From Spisula solida (lineage: Eukaryota; Mollusca; Bivalvia; Venerida; Mactridae), in the NCBI GenBank assembly GCA_947247005.1, contig OX365962.1, positions 9,397,201 through 9,461,200 on the forward strand: DNA of 64,000 nucleotides, read 5' to 3'. Position numbers and translations under genes: made by a program. The notes below the pieces were generated by a model. That model was given only the letters and a program-made list of their open reading frames with translations. It had not been told where the DNA came from and ran no database searches. Below, one piece after another: positions 21,801 through 34,250 of this stretch (position 1 is the stretch's first letter; each line of letters starts with the position of its first letter).

Positions 21801-22928
21801 GGCAGTGGCTAGTCTAGACAGCGAAATTAGTCGTCCGTCAGTGGACTACTTGCAAACGCTACGTGCATTGCCTAGAGAACCGTCATTCTATTTCTACGCA
21901 TTAGGCATCTACCTTATAATAAAGGTCATAATAAATTACGAATATAGGCAAGACATGTCAATGCCTTATCTAAGACATGTCAATGCCTTATCTGCAACCA
22001 TTTTGTGACCTCCCGTGTATCTCCGTATATTGTCCGCCATATCGGAATGGTATAAACTGGCACGAATGAATGCGGAAATCGATGTCGGGTTTTATAAAGC
22101 GCGACAAATAGCAATAGTGCAGCTGTGTATTAGAAATGGCATTACAAATAGAGCTAGAAGTAGTAAGGGAACAAAGAATATTTCAATTACAGTATTATGA
22201 GGATTGTGAAAGTATTTTACTTCATGCTGAAAAAATGAAATTGCTGTGTAAGGTAATTGGCAGTTTGGAATGCCACTGGTTATATAATAGTGTGAAAACA
22301 ATGTTGCCGTTTATAAATGCTATCATGGTGGGCCCTATTGTATATTGTTGTTGTTGTTGTATTTAAAATGAAAACAAATAAAAATTACAATTGTAAATTG
22401 TATTTTTTTGTATATATATGTGTCATTAAAACTGCGAATGAAAAATAATTAATTGCCACAGTAGCTTTGTTTGTGACACCATTTCTTCTACATCTCTATT
22501 ACCTACTACTTATCATAATGAGCATAGCATAATGCTACTGCATGTCGCTTTAACACAGCCTTACCATTTCAATCAACTTGGATATTTTTGCACTATATAT
22601 AGATCTCATGCCGACAGCGATTTCCGCATTCATTCGTGCCAGTTTATACCATTCTAATATGGCGGACAATATACGGAGATACACGGGAGGTCACAAAATG
22701 GTTGCAGATAAGGCATTGACATGTCTTGCCTATATTCGTAGTTTATTATAACCTTTATTATAAGGTAGATGCCTAATGCGTAGAAATAGAATGACGGTTC
22801 TCTAGCCAATGTACGCAGCGTTTGCTAGTCGTCCACTAACGGACGACTAATTTCGCTGTCTAGTCGTCCGGCACCGGACGACTAATTTCGCTGTCTAGTC
22901 GTCCGGTGCCGGGCGACTAGCCACTGCC
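21801..22928. mobile_element. Mutator-like non-autonomous element with 9-bp target duplication
   Basis: 1128 bp flanked by TAACAGATA (21792-21800 and 22929-22937). Inverted ends GGCAGTGGCTAGTC / GACTAGCCACTGCC continue as long arms of ~300 bp (GTCATTCTATTTCTACGCAT, CAAGACATGTCAATGCC, GGTATAAACTGGCACGAATG). The right end has extra TAGTCGTCCG palindromes in tandem. The inner ~500 bp carries a short open frame (22136-22366: MALQIELEVVREQRIFQLQY...) of unknown origin, perhaps a captured or transposase fragment. Long TIRs with a 9-bp duplication fit a MULE. Confidence 0.8.
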
Positions 22929-23072
22929 TAACAGATAACGGCCAAATCATATTAAACAACCACATGCCTTAAGTGTATGAGGCCTCTATTACTGTAGTCC
23001 GAGAGCCCACGGACTTTTATTGCAACGAAGGAGGCCAAAAGAAGTTCGTACATATTTTGAAAGGTTATTTCA

Positions 23073-24466
23073 TATGCTATATGAAAACCCATTTCTTAAG
23101 TGTCAAAGCCGTGTATACCTACATTTTATTCTCATTTTTGTATCATGTGGTGAATGAAAAAAGGATAAATTCCTAAGGGGGTATGGGTAGCTTTATGTCT
23201 AATAAAAAACGAAAACAATGTTCAATGTGGACAATTCTTGCCAATTTGAACGAACACATAATGGGCAACACTTTAAACATAACAAAACATAACCTTGACT
23301 TGTCATTATGATGTAAATAGGGGTCAAAGGTCAACAATATGATAAAACCCATAGAATTTATACAAATGCTCCAGTATACTTTTTCATCAAATTTCACATT
23401 TTCCCCCAAATTCAATATTTTGCAAATAATTTTATTCCTTTGTGTATAATTAATTTAAAATGTTATACAATTGATAAGAAGATATCCGAATTTGACATAA
23501 AAACATGTTTGTATCATATGGGTGCAAATTGAAGCAATTGAAAAATAGCAGTATTTTGAGGGTATGCTTAGTTTTACTTCTACCATTGTTTCTATTGGTC
23601 AGTAACAATAGCATTGATTGGATATTGTTTTCATATCAGGTAATATGAATATTCCATCGCTCATTAAATAAGTCAAAATATTCAACTATTTTACATGTAC
23701 AAAAGGTCAAAGGTCAAATTTGTAGAACAATAAATAAAAGTAGAGTAAAAACGCAAACATGTGATATCTGTATAAGTCCGAGAACCCACATACTTTTTTT
23801 CAATGAAAGAGGCCAAAAGAAGTTTGCATATATATTGAAAGAATAGTTCATAGCCTATCTGCCAACCCATTTTATAAGTGTCCAAGTCGTGACTATCTAT
23901 GCTCGTTTGCGCATTTATATGCCATAAGGTCAATGTGAAAATCTGTAATTTGCTGAAGGGGGTTGGGCTATGTTAATATCTACAAAAAAGACAAAATGAA
24001 CTTAAATGTCAGCAGAATTGCGATATAGGTAGAATACATATTTGGAAACATTATAAAAACTTACTAATTATAGAATGTCATTTGCAAGTACGTACTATAT
24101 GGGGGTCAAAGGTCACTGAAATTTTAAACTCCATGAAACTAATGCAATCTTGCCCAAACGGTTCTTACGTTAACTTCCATTTTTCTTCAAAATTAATAAT
24201 TAGTACGTAGTTCCATTCTTACATGTATTCTAATTCATAAGAATATATATTTGGTTGAAAAAATAAGTCCAAAGGCACAAGAAAACGATCATTTATCATA
24301 CTGGTAGCATCACAAAATGGCCACCATATCGAGGAAATGGTCATGTTTATATCTACCATTTATTTACTTGGCAGTCTATGTAGATATATTTTAATAAATA
24401 ACTGCATATATGTCAGGTCATTTCAGTGGAGCAAAGTTTAACGTGAAAGGTCAAGGTCAAATATGT
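23073..24466 (+). repeat. Left arm of large palindrome
   Basis: About 1.4 kb that recurs reversed at 26109-27533 with high similarity (GAAAACCCATTTCTTAAGTG, GATAAAACCCATAGAATTTA, CATCACAAAATGGCCA). The arm is itself a diverged tandem duplication: the block starting near 22995 (GTCCGAGAGCCCACGGAC ... GGCCAAAAGAAGTTCG) resembles the one near 23775 (GTCCGAGAACCCACATAC ... GGCCAAAAGAAGTTTG). Open frames in the arms differ mostly at amino-acid-changing sites and are not taken as genes. Confidence 0.85.
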
Positions 24467-26108
24467 AGTAAAAGGTCAAGGTCAAATACGTCAAAAATAA
24501 CGAGGTGACTTCTATTTAGGGATTCATTAGACACATAGAAAGTAAAAACGCTAGTCCTTATCATTCCTGGTCTGATTGGGGACTCACTACCAACATATAC
24601 ACACATTCCTGATCTTTTAGGGTACTTAAAACCACTAGTCATCTCTGGTCTGATAGGGTACACGCTACAACCATATACAGAAATACAAAGTCTCGTTGGA
24701 TACGCATAATTATACCCGATATATCCAATCCTGGCCCTACTGGACAAAAACAACTACCAGGTACAGCCATTGCTTGACCTATTGACTACTCACTTGAACC
24801 ATGTAGAGACATTATTTGACCTTTTGGGAAAAAAGGTATAACCATTCTCAGTCCTAGGTGTAACTCTCGACCATCAAGTACGGACATCCCTAGTCATATT
24901 GGATATTAAAAATTAAATTCTCTAAATGTATAGACAGTTCTGGTATTGTTGGGTACATAACCCATAGGTACATCTATTCCTAGTCCTTATAGGTACCAAC
25001 GACCACACTGTACATGTATTACTGGTTCTTTTTAAACTCAAAAACTACAAAAAACAGACATCAGTGGTCCTTTTTAGTACTTACTACTACCATGTGCAGA
25101 CAGTCCTGGTTCTATTTGGTACGCACTAGGTACATACATTCCTAGTCCTATTTGATATTCAAAACCACCATATACGGGAGAATATATTGCTGGTCGAAAT
25201 TGGGCACCCATGAATAACCACTAGGTTCATTATAGGTACAATTTGGTACTCACTTCCACCATGTCATACATACTTGGTCGTATCGGATACTTATAAGTTA
25301 TTACTACTATGTTCAGACTTTCATGTTTCCGTTGGATACTGTCGATCGCTAATTGACAACTCAGGGGCGCCATGTAGAGACATGCCTGGCCTTATTGAGC
25401 AGGCATAACCATTCTGTACATACATTCAAGCCCATTTGGTGTGTTCAAAACTAGCATGTAACTCGCAGCCACTATACACAGCCATTTTTGGCCCTATTGG
25501 GTACTCACTACCATCATATACATGTACATACATTCCTGGGCGTATTGGGTACACATAACCACATTTCTGTTCCTGTTAGATACTGACAGCATCATGTACA
25601 TACATTCCATTCAAACTAAGCAATATCAACCACTAGGGACATACCTTACTGGGTTTATTTTGGAGTACCGGCAACCACTGGGAGCTTTCATTCGTCGTCC
25701 TATGACACATTGTAGAGACATTTATGGTCTTATTGGGCACGCATAACCACTTGGTGAGACCATTTATTGTCCTATTGGGTGAGCATTACCCCCATATACA
25801 ACATGTACAGACAATCCTGGTCTTATTAAATACTCATATCGACTAAGTACATACATTTCTAATCCTGATGAGCCTGGTTACAATTAGGAACACCAATTTC
25901 TCGTCCTATCGACTACTTAGTGACAAGTTAAGACATGCCTGTTCTATTTGGCACTCATAAACACTAGTTACATACAATCCTTGTCCATGTATGTATTCAC
26001 GGTCTGCTTTTACATAAAGTCCTAGTTTAATTAGGTTCTCGTAACCGCTAGGTACATCCATTCCTAGTCCTAATGGGTACCCACAGCCGTCATGTTCATG
26101 CATTGCTG
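24467..26108. repeat. Degenerate tandem repeat forming the palindrome loop
   Basis: About 1.6 kb of ~40-45-bp degenerate units of the type CCTATTGGGTACTCACTACC ... ATGTACATACATTCCTGGTC. No coding sequence. It starts and ends sharply at the arm borders. Confidence 0.75.
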
Positions 26109-27533
26109 ACCCCCATTTTACTGCATATTTGACCTTGACGTTTCATGTTTAACTTTGCTGCACTGAAATGTCCTGACATATATATGCAGTTATTTATTAA
26201 AATATATCTACATAGACTGTCAAGTAAATAAATGGTAGATATAAACATGACCATTTCCTCGATATGATGGCCATTTTGTGATGCTACCAGTATGATAAAT
26301 GATCGTTTTCTTGTGCCTTTGGACTTCTTTTTCAACCAAATATATATTCTTATGAATAAGAATACATGCATGAATGGAACTACGTACTAATTATTAATTT
26401 TGAAGAAAAGTGGAAGTTAACGTTAGAACCGTTTGGGCAAGATTGCATTAGTTTCATGGAGTTTAAAATTTCAGTGACCTTTGACCCCCATATAGTACGT
26501 ACTTGCAAATGACATTCTATAATTAGTAAGTTTTTATAATGTTTCCAAATATGTATTCTACCTATATCGCAATTCTGCTGACATTTAAGTTCATTTTGTC
26601 TTTTTTTGTAGATATTAACATAGCCCAACCCCCTTCAGCAAATTACAGATTTTCACATTGACCTCATGGCATATAAATGCGCAAACGAGCATAGATAGTC
26701 ACGACTTGGAGACTTATAAAATGGGTTGTCAGATAGGCTATGCACTATTCTTTCAAAATATATGCAAACTTCTTTTGGCCTCTTTCATTGAAAAAAAGTA
26801 TGTGGGTTCTCGGACTTATACAGATATCACATGTTTGCGTTTTAACTCTACTTTTATTTATTGTTCGACATATTTGACCTTTGACCTTTTGTACATATAA
26901 AAGAGTTGAATATTTTGGCTTATTTAATGAGCGATGGAATATTCATATTACCTTAATATATGAAAACAATATTCAATCAATGCTATTGTTACTGACCAAT
27001 AGAAACAATGGTAGAAGTAAAACTAAGCATACCCTCAAAATACTGCTATTTTTCAATTGCTTCAATTTGCACCCATATGATACAAACATGTTCTTTTGTC
27101 AAATTCGGATATCTTCTTATAAATTGTATAACATTTTAAATTAAGTATACATAAAGGAATAAAATTATGTGCAAAATATTGAATTTGGGGGAAAATGTGA
27201 AATTTGATGAAAAAGTATACTGGAGCATTTGTATAAATTCTATGGGTTTTATCATATTGTTGACCTTTGACCCCTATTTACATCATAATTACAAGTCAAG
27301 GTTATGGTTTTTTATATTTAAAGTGTTGCCCATTATGTGTTCGTTCAAATTTGGCAAATATTTTCCACATTGAACATTGTTTTCGTTTTTTATTAGACAT
27401 AAAACTATCCATACCCCCTTTAGGAAAATGTGCTTTTTTTCATACACCCAATGATACAAAAATGAGAAAAAAATGTAGGTAGTCACGGCTTTGACACTTA
27501 AGAAATGGGTTTTCATATAGCATAATATGTATT
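26109..27533 (-). repeat. Right arm of large palindrome
   Basis: Inverted copy of 23073-24466. A short further match (GTAGTCCGAGAG at 22999 and its complement near 28237) suggests the arms may once have reached further out, with the right one interrupted between 27533 and 28225. Confidence 0.85.
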
Positions 27534-28060
27534 TATTGTACATTATAATTATGTTATTTTGATGTACAGTGTATATATTTTACTTGGCCAACTGTATTAC
27601 ATATTTTTTTGTCAAAGGTAGTTTTATTGTTCATTCATGTCTCATCCACATTTACAATTATTCATTAAAAATATGTTATTAACGTTAATTCATGTATATT
27701 ATATGAAAAAAATCAGGTTTGTAAAATTGAATTCAATTGCCAATAAAGCTGCATGTACTCGAACCAAATTGCTGGTATTTACCAGCGAAATGTCTGAGAA
27801 AAGGCAGTCCTGAAACTTTATTATAAAACAGCCTGCAAATTTCGAACAAATTTACTGTGTTTGATACAATAATTAATATTGTCACAGTTTGCAATTTTAT
27901 TGATTGTTACTATTATAAAATGTTCAACGTATACAGTACATTTATGAATATAGCAACCAGACAATCTTATTATAATTTATGGTAGTTGTTTAACTGTTTA
28001 TTGAGTTTGTTTGAGAATATGTGTGTAAAAGGACAGTTATATTTTCAAGTTATATTGTGT
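27534..28060. other. AT-rich spacer, nothing recognised
   Basis: No gene or repeat boundary seen between the palindrome and the G-rich patch at 28090. Confidence 0.35.
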
Positions 28061-28089
28061 TTTTTTTTCAAATGTATCCTTTTTTGGTG

Positions 28090-28245
28090 GAGGTGGGGGC
28101 ATACATTTAATAGTAAAAAGGACTTTGGGGGCGTTTTAACCTTTTGGGGGCATTTTGACTACATGATGGGGGCGTTCCAACCATTTTGGATCGTTTTGAC
28201 TTGGGGGCGTTTTCATCTGGGGGCGTTTTGACTGGATACCCTCTC
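28090..28245 (+). repeat. Short degenerate repeat GGGGGCGTTTTGAC
   Basis: About seven units of GGGGGCGTTTTGAC-like sequence ending in GGATACCCTCTCGGACTACT. The small frame across it (27986-28231) is a shadow. Confidence 0.6.
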
Positions 28246-29060
28246 GGACTACTGTATGATTTAAATATTTGAACTTTTCGAGTTGTTTATAAATTGTTTA
28301 GACGTCGGCAGGATATTATCAATGATATATTAAAGTCTGAATCAGCCGTTGTTATATTTATAGAAAGTGGTTTTACCAATCGTTACTAATTATAGCATCT
28401 AAAAATAGAATATTGGAAAAACCCTCGGTTTAATTTGTTGCAGAGGGGTCGGGTTAAATTTAAGAAATAACGTTCGAGATTTTAGACTAATTTAATTTAT
28501 TTATTGTTTTATTTGTAATTTCCGGTAAAAGGTATATTAAGTGTTTCGTTACATATTATCTTCATCAGAAGGGATTTAAAAATTATTTTAAGATCGTCTA
28601 TACTACGTACCCTGTGTTACCTCTAGATTACTCCATGTACACTCACATCAGACGCTTGGAATACCAGTAAAACTAGAGATAAAGAAACGATTGAGTTCAC
28701 GTATAGTAGGATTTTGTTCGTTTATGCAGGTAAATTTTCTTATGTTGAACCTTTATTCATTTAGTTATATAATAACTAGTTGTGTATCTTTGAAATGTTG
28801 TTGCACTGTCCGTATTGGTGTGTCAAGGGGCTCTATTTTTCGGTCCTAGTTGTGTCCGAGGCCATAAAACGACATCATTACATACCATGAATTAAATGGT
28901 TTCCTGGCCTAAATCCAAGGACTTGATCGGTTCTTGAAACCCGAAATAGAAAGAATGCGTTAAAGGAGGGTGGCACCCCCTCCCCCATGAATCCCGAATA
29001 CTTCTTAATTTTTCAGCGAGTCCCGAATACCACCTTATTTTTTCGCTGAATATCGAATAC
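28246..29060. other. No gene seen; fragment of a dispersed repeat at its end
   Basis: 28960-29050 (CCATGAATCCCGAATAC, GTCCCGAATACCACC) resembles 32100-32235. The two pieces flank the satellite block between them. Confidence 0.4.
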
Positions 29061-29129
29061 TATTAGCCAGTTTTGAAACATAAAAAGCTTTTTAAAAAAA
29101 CATCTTATCACCGTTCACAACTCGCTAAC

Positions 29130-30620
29130 TTAGACGAAGAATGTCGTAAGTGCAAAAAAACCGATTATTGTCTGAGCTATAAAGATTGCGTTTCTATCAG
29201 AGCAGCATATACCACACACACTTGTTATCTACTTGACATATTCACTGATTTTTGAGTTTTTGTGCGAGCGAGGTAAAATGTGTTGATTTTCTGAGCAGCA
29301 TGTCGCATGTCTTTACTTGATACAATTGAGAAAGTTATTGTTCGAGCGAAGCGAGTTAGAAAAAAATACATTGTTTTTTTTAGCATTAGAATATATAACC
29401 TACATTATGAGCCAATGAAAACGCCGCATTTTCGCGGTTAAATGAAAATTTAATCATTAAAATTTTCTCTTCACAGACTTGACGTCATGCGTTGGCGCTA
29501 ATTTCTATCGGCCAATCAGAATGCAGAATGTTATATTCTAAGTTAGTTAGAACATATTAAGTAAATTTTAATGACTAAAAAGGCCTCGCTTCGCTTCGCT
29601 CGCTCCGACCTTTTTAATCATTAAAATTTACTTAATATGTTCTAACTATAACATAAAGCCCTACCACACAAACTCGAAAATTGCATTGATTATTCTTATA
29701 ATTTTGCTACACAAACTCTTTCTCTACTTGATAATGATAAAGTTGTTGTGTGAGCGAAGCGAGTCTAAATATGCATTGTTCATCTGAGCGGCATCATGGT
29801 AGTAACTAGAATTTTACAGATGACCCCTATTGATTATGAGGTCAGTAGGTCGAATGTCTTTGTGTCATGGGGGTATATGTGTTTTACATTCATCTCTTCG
29901 TGTAACAAAAAACTGTAGGCCTATAGCGCTTTTTGTGCGAGCTATAAAAGAATGCATTTCTATCTGAGCAGCCTATCGCACAAATTTGTTGTCTACTTAT
30001 TATACACTGATAAATTAAGGTAAAATGCGTTGATTTTCTTAGCTGTACGCCGCACAAAATCATTCTCTACTTTCATGATATGAGCGAGCGAAGCGAGTTA
30101 GAACACATGCTTCGTTTTTGCTGAGCAATGTAGGCCTACCACACAAACTCATTCTCTACTTGATAATGTTCAATGTTCAATGATAAAGTTTTTTTTTGTG
30201 CGAGCTAAGCTTGCTAGAAAAATGCATTGCTGTTTCACTCACTCACTCACGCAGCACAGCATGCCAAAGACTCGTTCTATGTTTGATTATGTAACTGACA
30301 AAGTTACTACTCAGTAAGCAAAATGCAAAGCTTATGTAAGCTAGGCAAAGAGTTGACATATCCTGTATCTGAGCTGTATGACACACAAACACGTTCTCTA
30401 CTTGTAACCATTACTTGATACCTGCATTGTGCGAGCGAAGCGAGCTAGAAAAAAAGCGTTATCTGAGCAACACAAAAAAGTTCATTGTATATCTTAGCAG
30501 CATGTATCCCAATTAGATAAGATTCACTGACAAAGTTAGTGTGCGAGGGAGTCGATCTAGAAAAATGTATCCCACACATACTAGCTCCCTACTTGGTAAT
30601 ATTCACTAGTAAAGTTAAAA
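29130..30620. repeat. Degenerate satellite (~100-130-bp units)
   Basis: Repeated ACACAAACTCGTTCTCTACTTGATA ... (landmark CACAAACTC), then GTGCGAGCGAAGCGAGCTAG, then TGCATTG ... CTGAGCAGCAT, roughly ten diverged times. The open frame at 29073-29255 lies in it. One hairpin element is nested at 29544-29648. Confidence 0.65.
29544..29648. repeat. Foldback with ~40-bp arms
   Basis: GTTAGAACATATTAAGTAAA plus TTTTAATGACTAAAAAGG is mirrored by CCTTTTTAATCATTAAAA plus TTTACTTAATATGTTCTAAC. The loop is CCTCGCTTCGCTTCGCTCGC-like. Confidence 0.8.
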
Positions 30621-30799
30621 TTACTTGAGGTAACTTAGTACTTAGCGTTATTGAACACTATCTTAGGTCCGTAAACAATATGTACATCAACATTTTTAGT
30701 TCAACACACATGAAATCGCATTTGAAGCGTAATTCATTGCTTTGTTGTCTCTAAATTGGTTAAAAAGCTTAAATGCTTGTTCAAGAAAACAGTTTATTG

Positions 30800-32090
30800 T
30801 GTCGCCTGAAAAGGCGACATATAGGTGTTACTTTGGCGGCGGCGGCGGCGGTGGCGGCGGCGTCACAAATTGCTTGTCCGGAGCATAACTTTGTCACCTT
30901 AAGTTCAAATGACTCAAGAATTGGTATGCATGTTTCTTGCAATAAGCCGGAGTGCAGTGCGCAAGAACCATAACTCTACCTGTCATAGTTTTTGAATTAT
31001 TTCCCTTTGATTGATTTTATTAGAGCATTTCTTGTCCGGAGCATAACTTTGTCATCTTACGTTCAAATGACTCTAGATTTGGTATGCATGTTTCTTGCAA
31101 TAAGCCGAAGTGCAGTGCGCAAGAACCATAACTCTACCTGTTATAGTTTCTGAATTATTTCCCTTTGATTGATTTAATTTGAGCTTTTCTTGTCCGGAGC
31201 ATAACTTTGTCACCTTACGTTCAAATGACTCTAGATTTGGTATGCATGTTTCTTGCAATAAGCCGAAGTGCAGTGCGCAAGAACCATAACTCTACCTGTC
31301 ATAGTTTTTGAATTATTTCCCTTTGATTGATTTTATTAGAGCATTTCTTGTCCGGAGCATAACTTTGTCACCTTACGTTCAAATGACTCAAGAATTGATA
31401 GGCATGTTTCTTGCAATAAGCCGGAGTGCAGTGCGCAAGAACCATAACTCTACCTGTCATAGTTTTTTAATTTTTTCCCCTTGATTGATTTTATTAGAGC
31501 ATTTCTTGTCCGGAGCATAACTTGGTCACCTTAAGTTCAAATGACTCAAGATTTTGTATGTATGTTTCTTGCAATAAGCAGAAATGCAGTGCGCAAGAAC
31601 CATAACTGTGCCTTGCATCGTTTTTTAATTATTTCCCTTAGATTGATTTAATTTGAGCATTTCTTGTCCGGAGGATAACTTTGTCACTATGAGGTTGAAT
31701 GACTTGAAACTTGGTATGCATGTTTCTTACCAAAAGTCCAAGTGCAGTACACAAGAACCGTAAATCTACCTTGTGCCATTTTTCAATTTTTTCCCTTTGA
31801 TTGATTTTATAAGCATTTCTTGTCAGTGGCATAACTTAGTCACCATAACTATTAATGACTCAAAAATAGGAATGCATGTTTCTTTGCTGTGACGTGAAGT
31901 GCAGTGCGCAAGAATCATAACTCCCTTCAGATTGATTTTATCAGGACATTTTTTTGTCCAGAGCATCGCTTTGTCGTTTTTAGTTCAGATGACTAGAGAG
32001 CTCTTGTGAGTCTGATATGTAGCCCAATACTGGATAGTTTTCCATGACAAATTTGCATTTCGTCAGGCGACACTTGCGACTCGCGGAGCT
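30800..32090 (+). mobile_element. 'GTCGCC' family element with six to seven 158-bp core repeats
   Basis: Opens with a hairpin GTCGCCTGAAAAGGCGAC, then a (GGC)n microsatellite (30834-30862), then core units starting CTTGTCCGGAGCATAACTTT at about 30873, 31032, 31189, 31348, 31506, 31663 and a last worn one. It closes with GTCAGGCGACACTTGCGACT, an inverted match to the start. No protein. Same plan as the Helentron-like family with unrelated sequence. Confidence 0.75.
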
Positions 32091-32099
32091 TTTATTTTG

Positions 32100-32235
32100 G
32101 AAATATTGCGTACTGAATACCAATAGGCATTTTTATTGCGTACCGCGTACGACGCTCTTGCGTCCCGAATACCACCCAAAAAGGCCATGAATCCCGCGTA
32201 CCGAAAAGGGGGGTTTCACCCTCTTAAAGACACCA
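32100..32235 (+). repeat. Dispersed repeat fragment (GTCCCGAATACCACC)
   Basis: ATAGGCATTTTTATTGCG ... CGTCCCGAATACCACCC ... CATGAATCCCGCG, similar to 28960-29050. Confidence 0.45.
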
Positions 32236-32329
32236 ATATTCAACTAGTGAAATATTACATTAAATTTGCACTGATTGTCCGGCTAAACTGCAAAGCTCGG
32301 TAAAATCACGGGTATAGTCTCGTCTATAT

Positions 32330-32470
32330 TTTGGCGCGAAACACAAGCCCCGCACTCGAACGGCAGTGCGGGGCCATCAAAAAGGTAAACGCACCGGACG
32401 GTTTCGCGAGATCCCCGCCCTTCATCGGGGTTAGCCTAGGGGGTGCGGTTTCAATTGACTAGTGCATAAA
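32330..32470 (+). repeat. GC-rich double-hairpin repeat
   Basis: GCCCCGCACT-CGAACGGC-AGTGCGGGGC forms a perfect 10-bp stem and CCCCG...CGGGG a second. It closes with GTGCGGTTTCAATTGACTAG. An older reversed copy is at 9195-9335. Confidence 0.7.
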
Positions 32471-32647
32471 TATTACTGTGAGTTGTGGCACAAGTTTAAT
32501 CCAATCACAAATACTGAATTTCAAGGTGTTCACAATATTTTGGCATGCTACAATTTAGAGTTAATGTTTACTGAGTGTTCACCCATTCTCGTTTACGAGA
32601 GTATTCTTCGTCCGAAACATGGTAGTCTGGGAATTTCATAATCTTTT

Positions 32648-33255
32648 TAGCTCACCTGTCACAAAGTGACAGAGTAAGCTTTTGTGATCACTTTTCGTCC
32701 GTCGTCCGTCCGGACAGTCCGTCCGTCGTCCGTCAACAAATTTGCTTGTGTAGTGATTGGAGGTAAAAATATTGACCTAATCTTTATGAACCTTTGTCAC
32801 AATTATCTTCTCAACAAGATCTAGGCCAATTTTGATATTGGTTCATCCGGGGTCAAAAAGAAGGTCACTAGGTCAAACCTTAGAAAACACCTGTCTAGTA
32901 ACTACATGTAGAGGTCACAGTTTTGGCTTAATCTTTATGAAACTTGGTCACAATAATCAGCACAACAAAATTTAGGTCAAGTTCATTATTGGGTCATCAT
33001 GGGTGGACAACTAGGTCACAAGGTCAAAATATAGAAAAACCTTATGTAGTCACTAGATGTCACAATTGTGGTATAATCTTTATAAAACTCGGTCAAAATG
33101 ATCAACTCAACAATATCTAGGTCAAGATCGATATTGGGTCATCCGGTGTAAAAAACTTGGTCACAATGTCAAATCATAGAAAACCTTGTGTAGTCACTTG
33201 AGGTCAGAATTTTGGCCTAAAATGTATGAAACTTGGTCACAATGATCTTCGAAAC
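32648..33255 (+). mobile_element. Helentron-like element, copy B (3'-truncated)
   Basis: Starts TAGCTCACCTGTCACAAAGT, has a TCCG microsatellite and about four core repeats, then stops where the 25-bp satellite begins. The 3' hairpin and CTCTTGT end are missing. Confidence 0.8.
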
Positions 33256-33737
33256 TATACAGCCTATACAGTGCAACCTCTATATTTGTCATACATTACA
33301 ACCTCTATAGTTGTCATACATTACAACCTCTATAGTTGTCATACATTACAACCTCTAAAGTTGTCATACATTACAACCTCTATAGTTGTCCTACATTACA
33401 ACCTCTATAGTTTCCATACATTACAACCTCTATAGTTGTCATACATTACAACCTCTATATTTGTCATACATTACAACCTCTATAGTTGTCATACATTACA
33501 ACCTCTATAGTTGTCATACATTACAACCTCTAAAGTTGTCATACATTACAACCTCTATAGTTGTCCTACATTACAACCTCTATAGTTTCCATACATTACG
33601 ACCTCTATAGTTGTCATACATTACAACCTCTATAGTTTCCATACATTACAACCTCTATAGTTGTCATACATTACAACCTCTATAGTTGTCATTGTCATAC
33701 ATTACAACCTCTATGGTTGTCATACATTACAATCTCT
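33256..33737 (+). repeat. 25-bp satellite, forward block 1
   Basis: About 19 units of CATACATTACAACCTCTATA + GTTGT. Homogeneous; runs with TTTCC in place of TTGTC recur periodically, showing higher-order duplication. Open frames are shadows. Confidence 0.9.
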
Positions 33738-34250
33738 TTATCCAGTCACTTCCGGCAAAATCTGCCTGTTAACGGGGTGCCTGATAAACTTAGCGATAAT
33801 CGTCATGTGACTAGTGATAATCCGTCACCTTACCACGTGATCTGACGGACTTCTTCTTATATGAGAGTCGCCGGTTGCAATTCCGTGCCCGAGGGTGAGG
33901 TTTTCCTATCGTAAATGAGCTGGTGTTTGATCGGTTATTTTCTTTGTCTTACCTGCGTCTACATGACGTCTATCAAGATGTCCGACGTCGTTGTTTATCA
34001 CGACGTCACGGAACGAACGTGACGTTGCGCGCTAGTTAATGAAAGAGTGACAATATAGTCCCGAGTTTGATCCCCTTACTGAGCAGATTAAGCGACTGGA
34101 TAAATAGAATAATAGGTTAGTGCCCTGAATGAAGTAAAAGTTTACCCGGCTCGGCTACGGAAATTATCGGATTCGCCTACGGCTCACCTGATAAATTCCT
34201 CCGCCTTGCCAGATCAACTTTTTCATCCACAGCACTAACCTATTATTCTC
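33738..34250. mobile_element. Composite insertion within the satellite
   Basis: Two inverted-repeat units side by side: TTTATCCAGTCACTT ... AAGCGACTGGATAAA (33741-34107) and AATAATAGGTTAGTGC ... GCACTAACCTATTATT (34107-34247). CTCT occurs at both borders, a possible 4-bp duplication or part of the satellite unit. No coding sequence. Confidence 0.6.
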
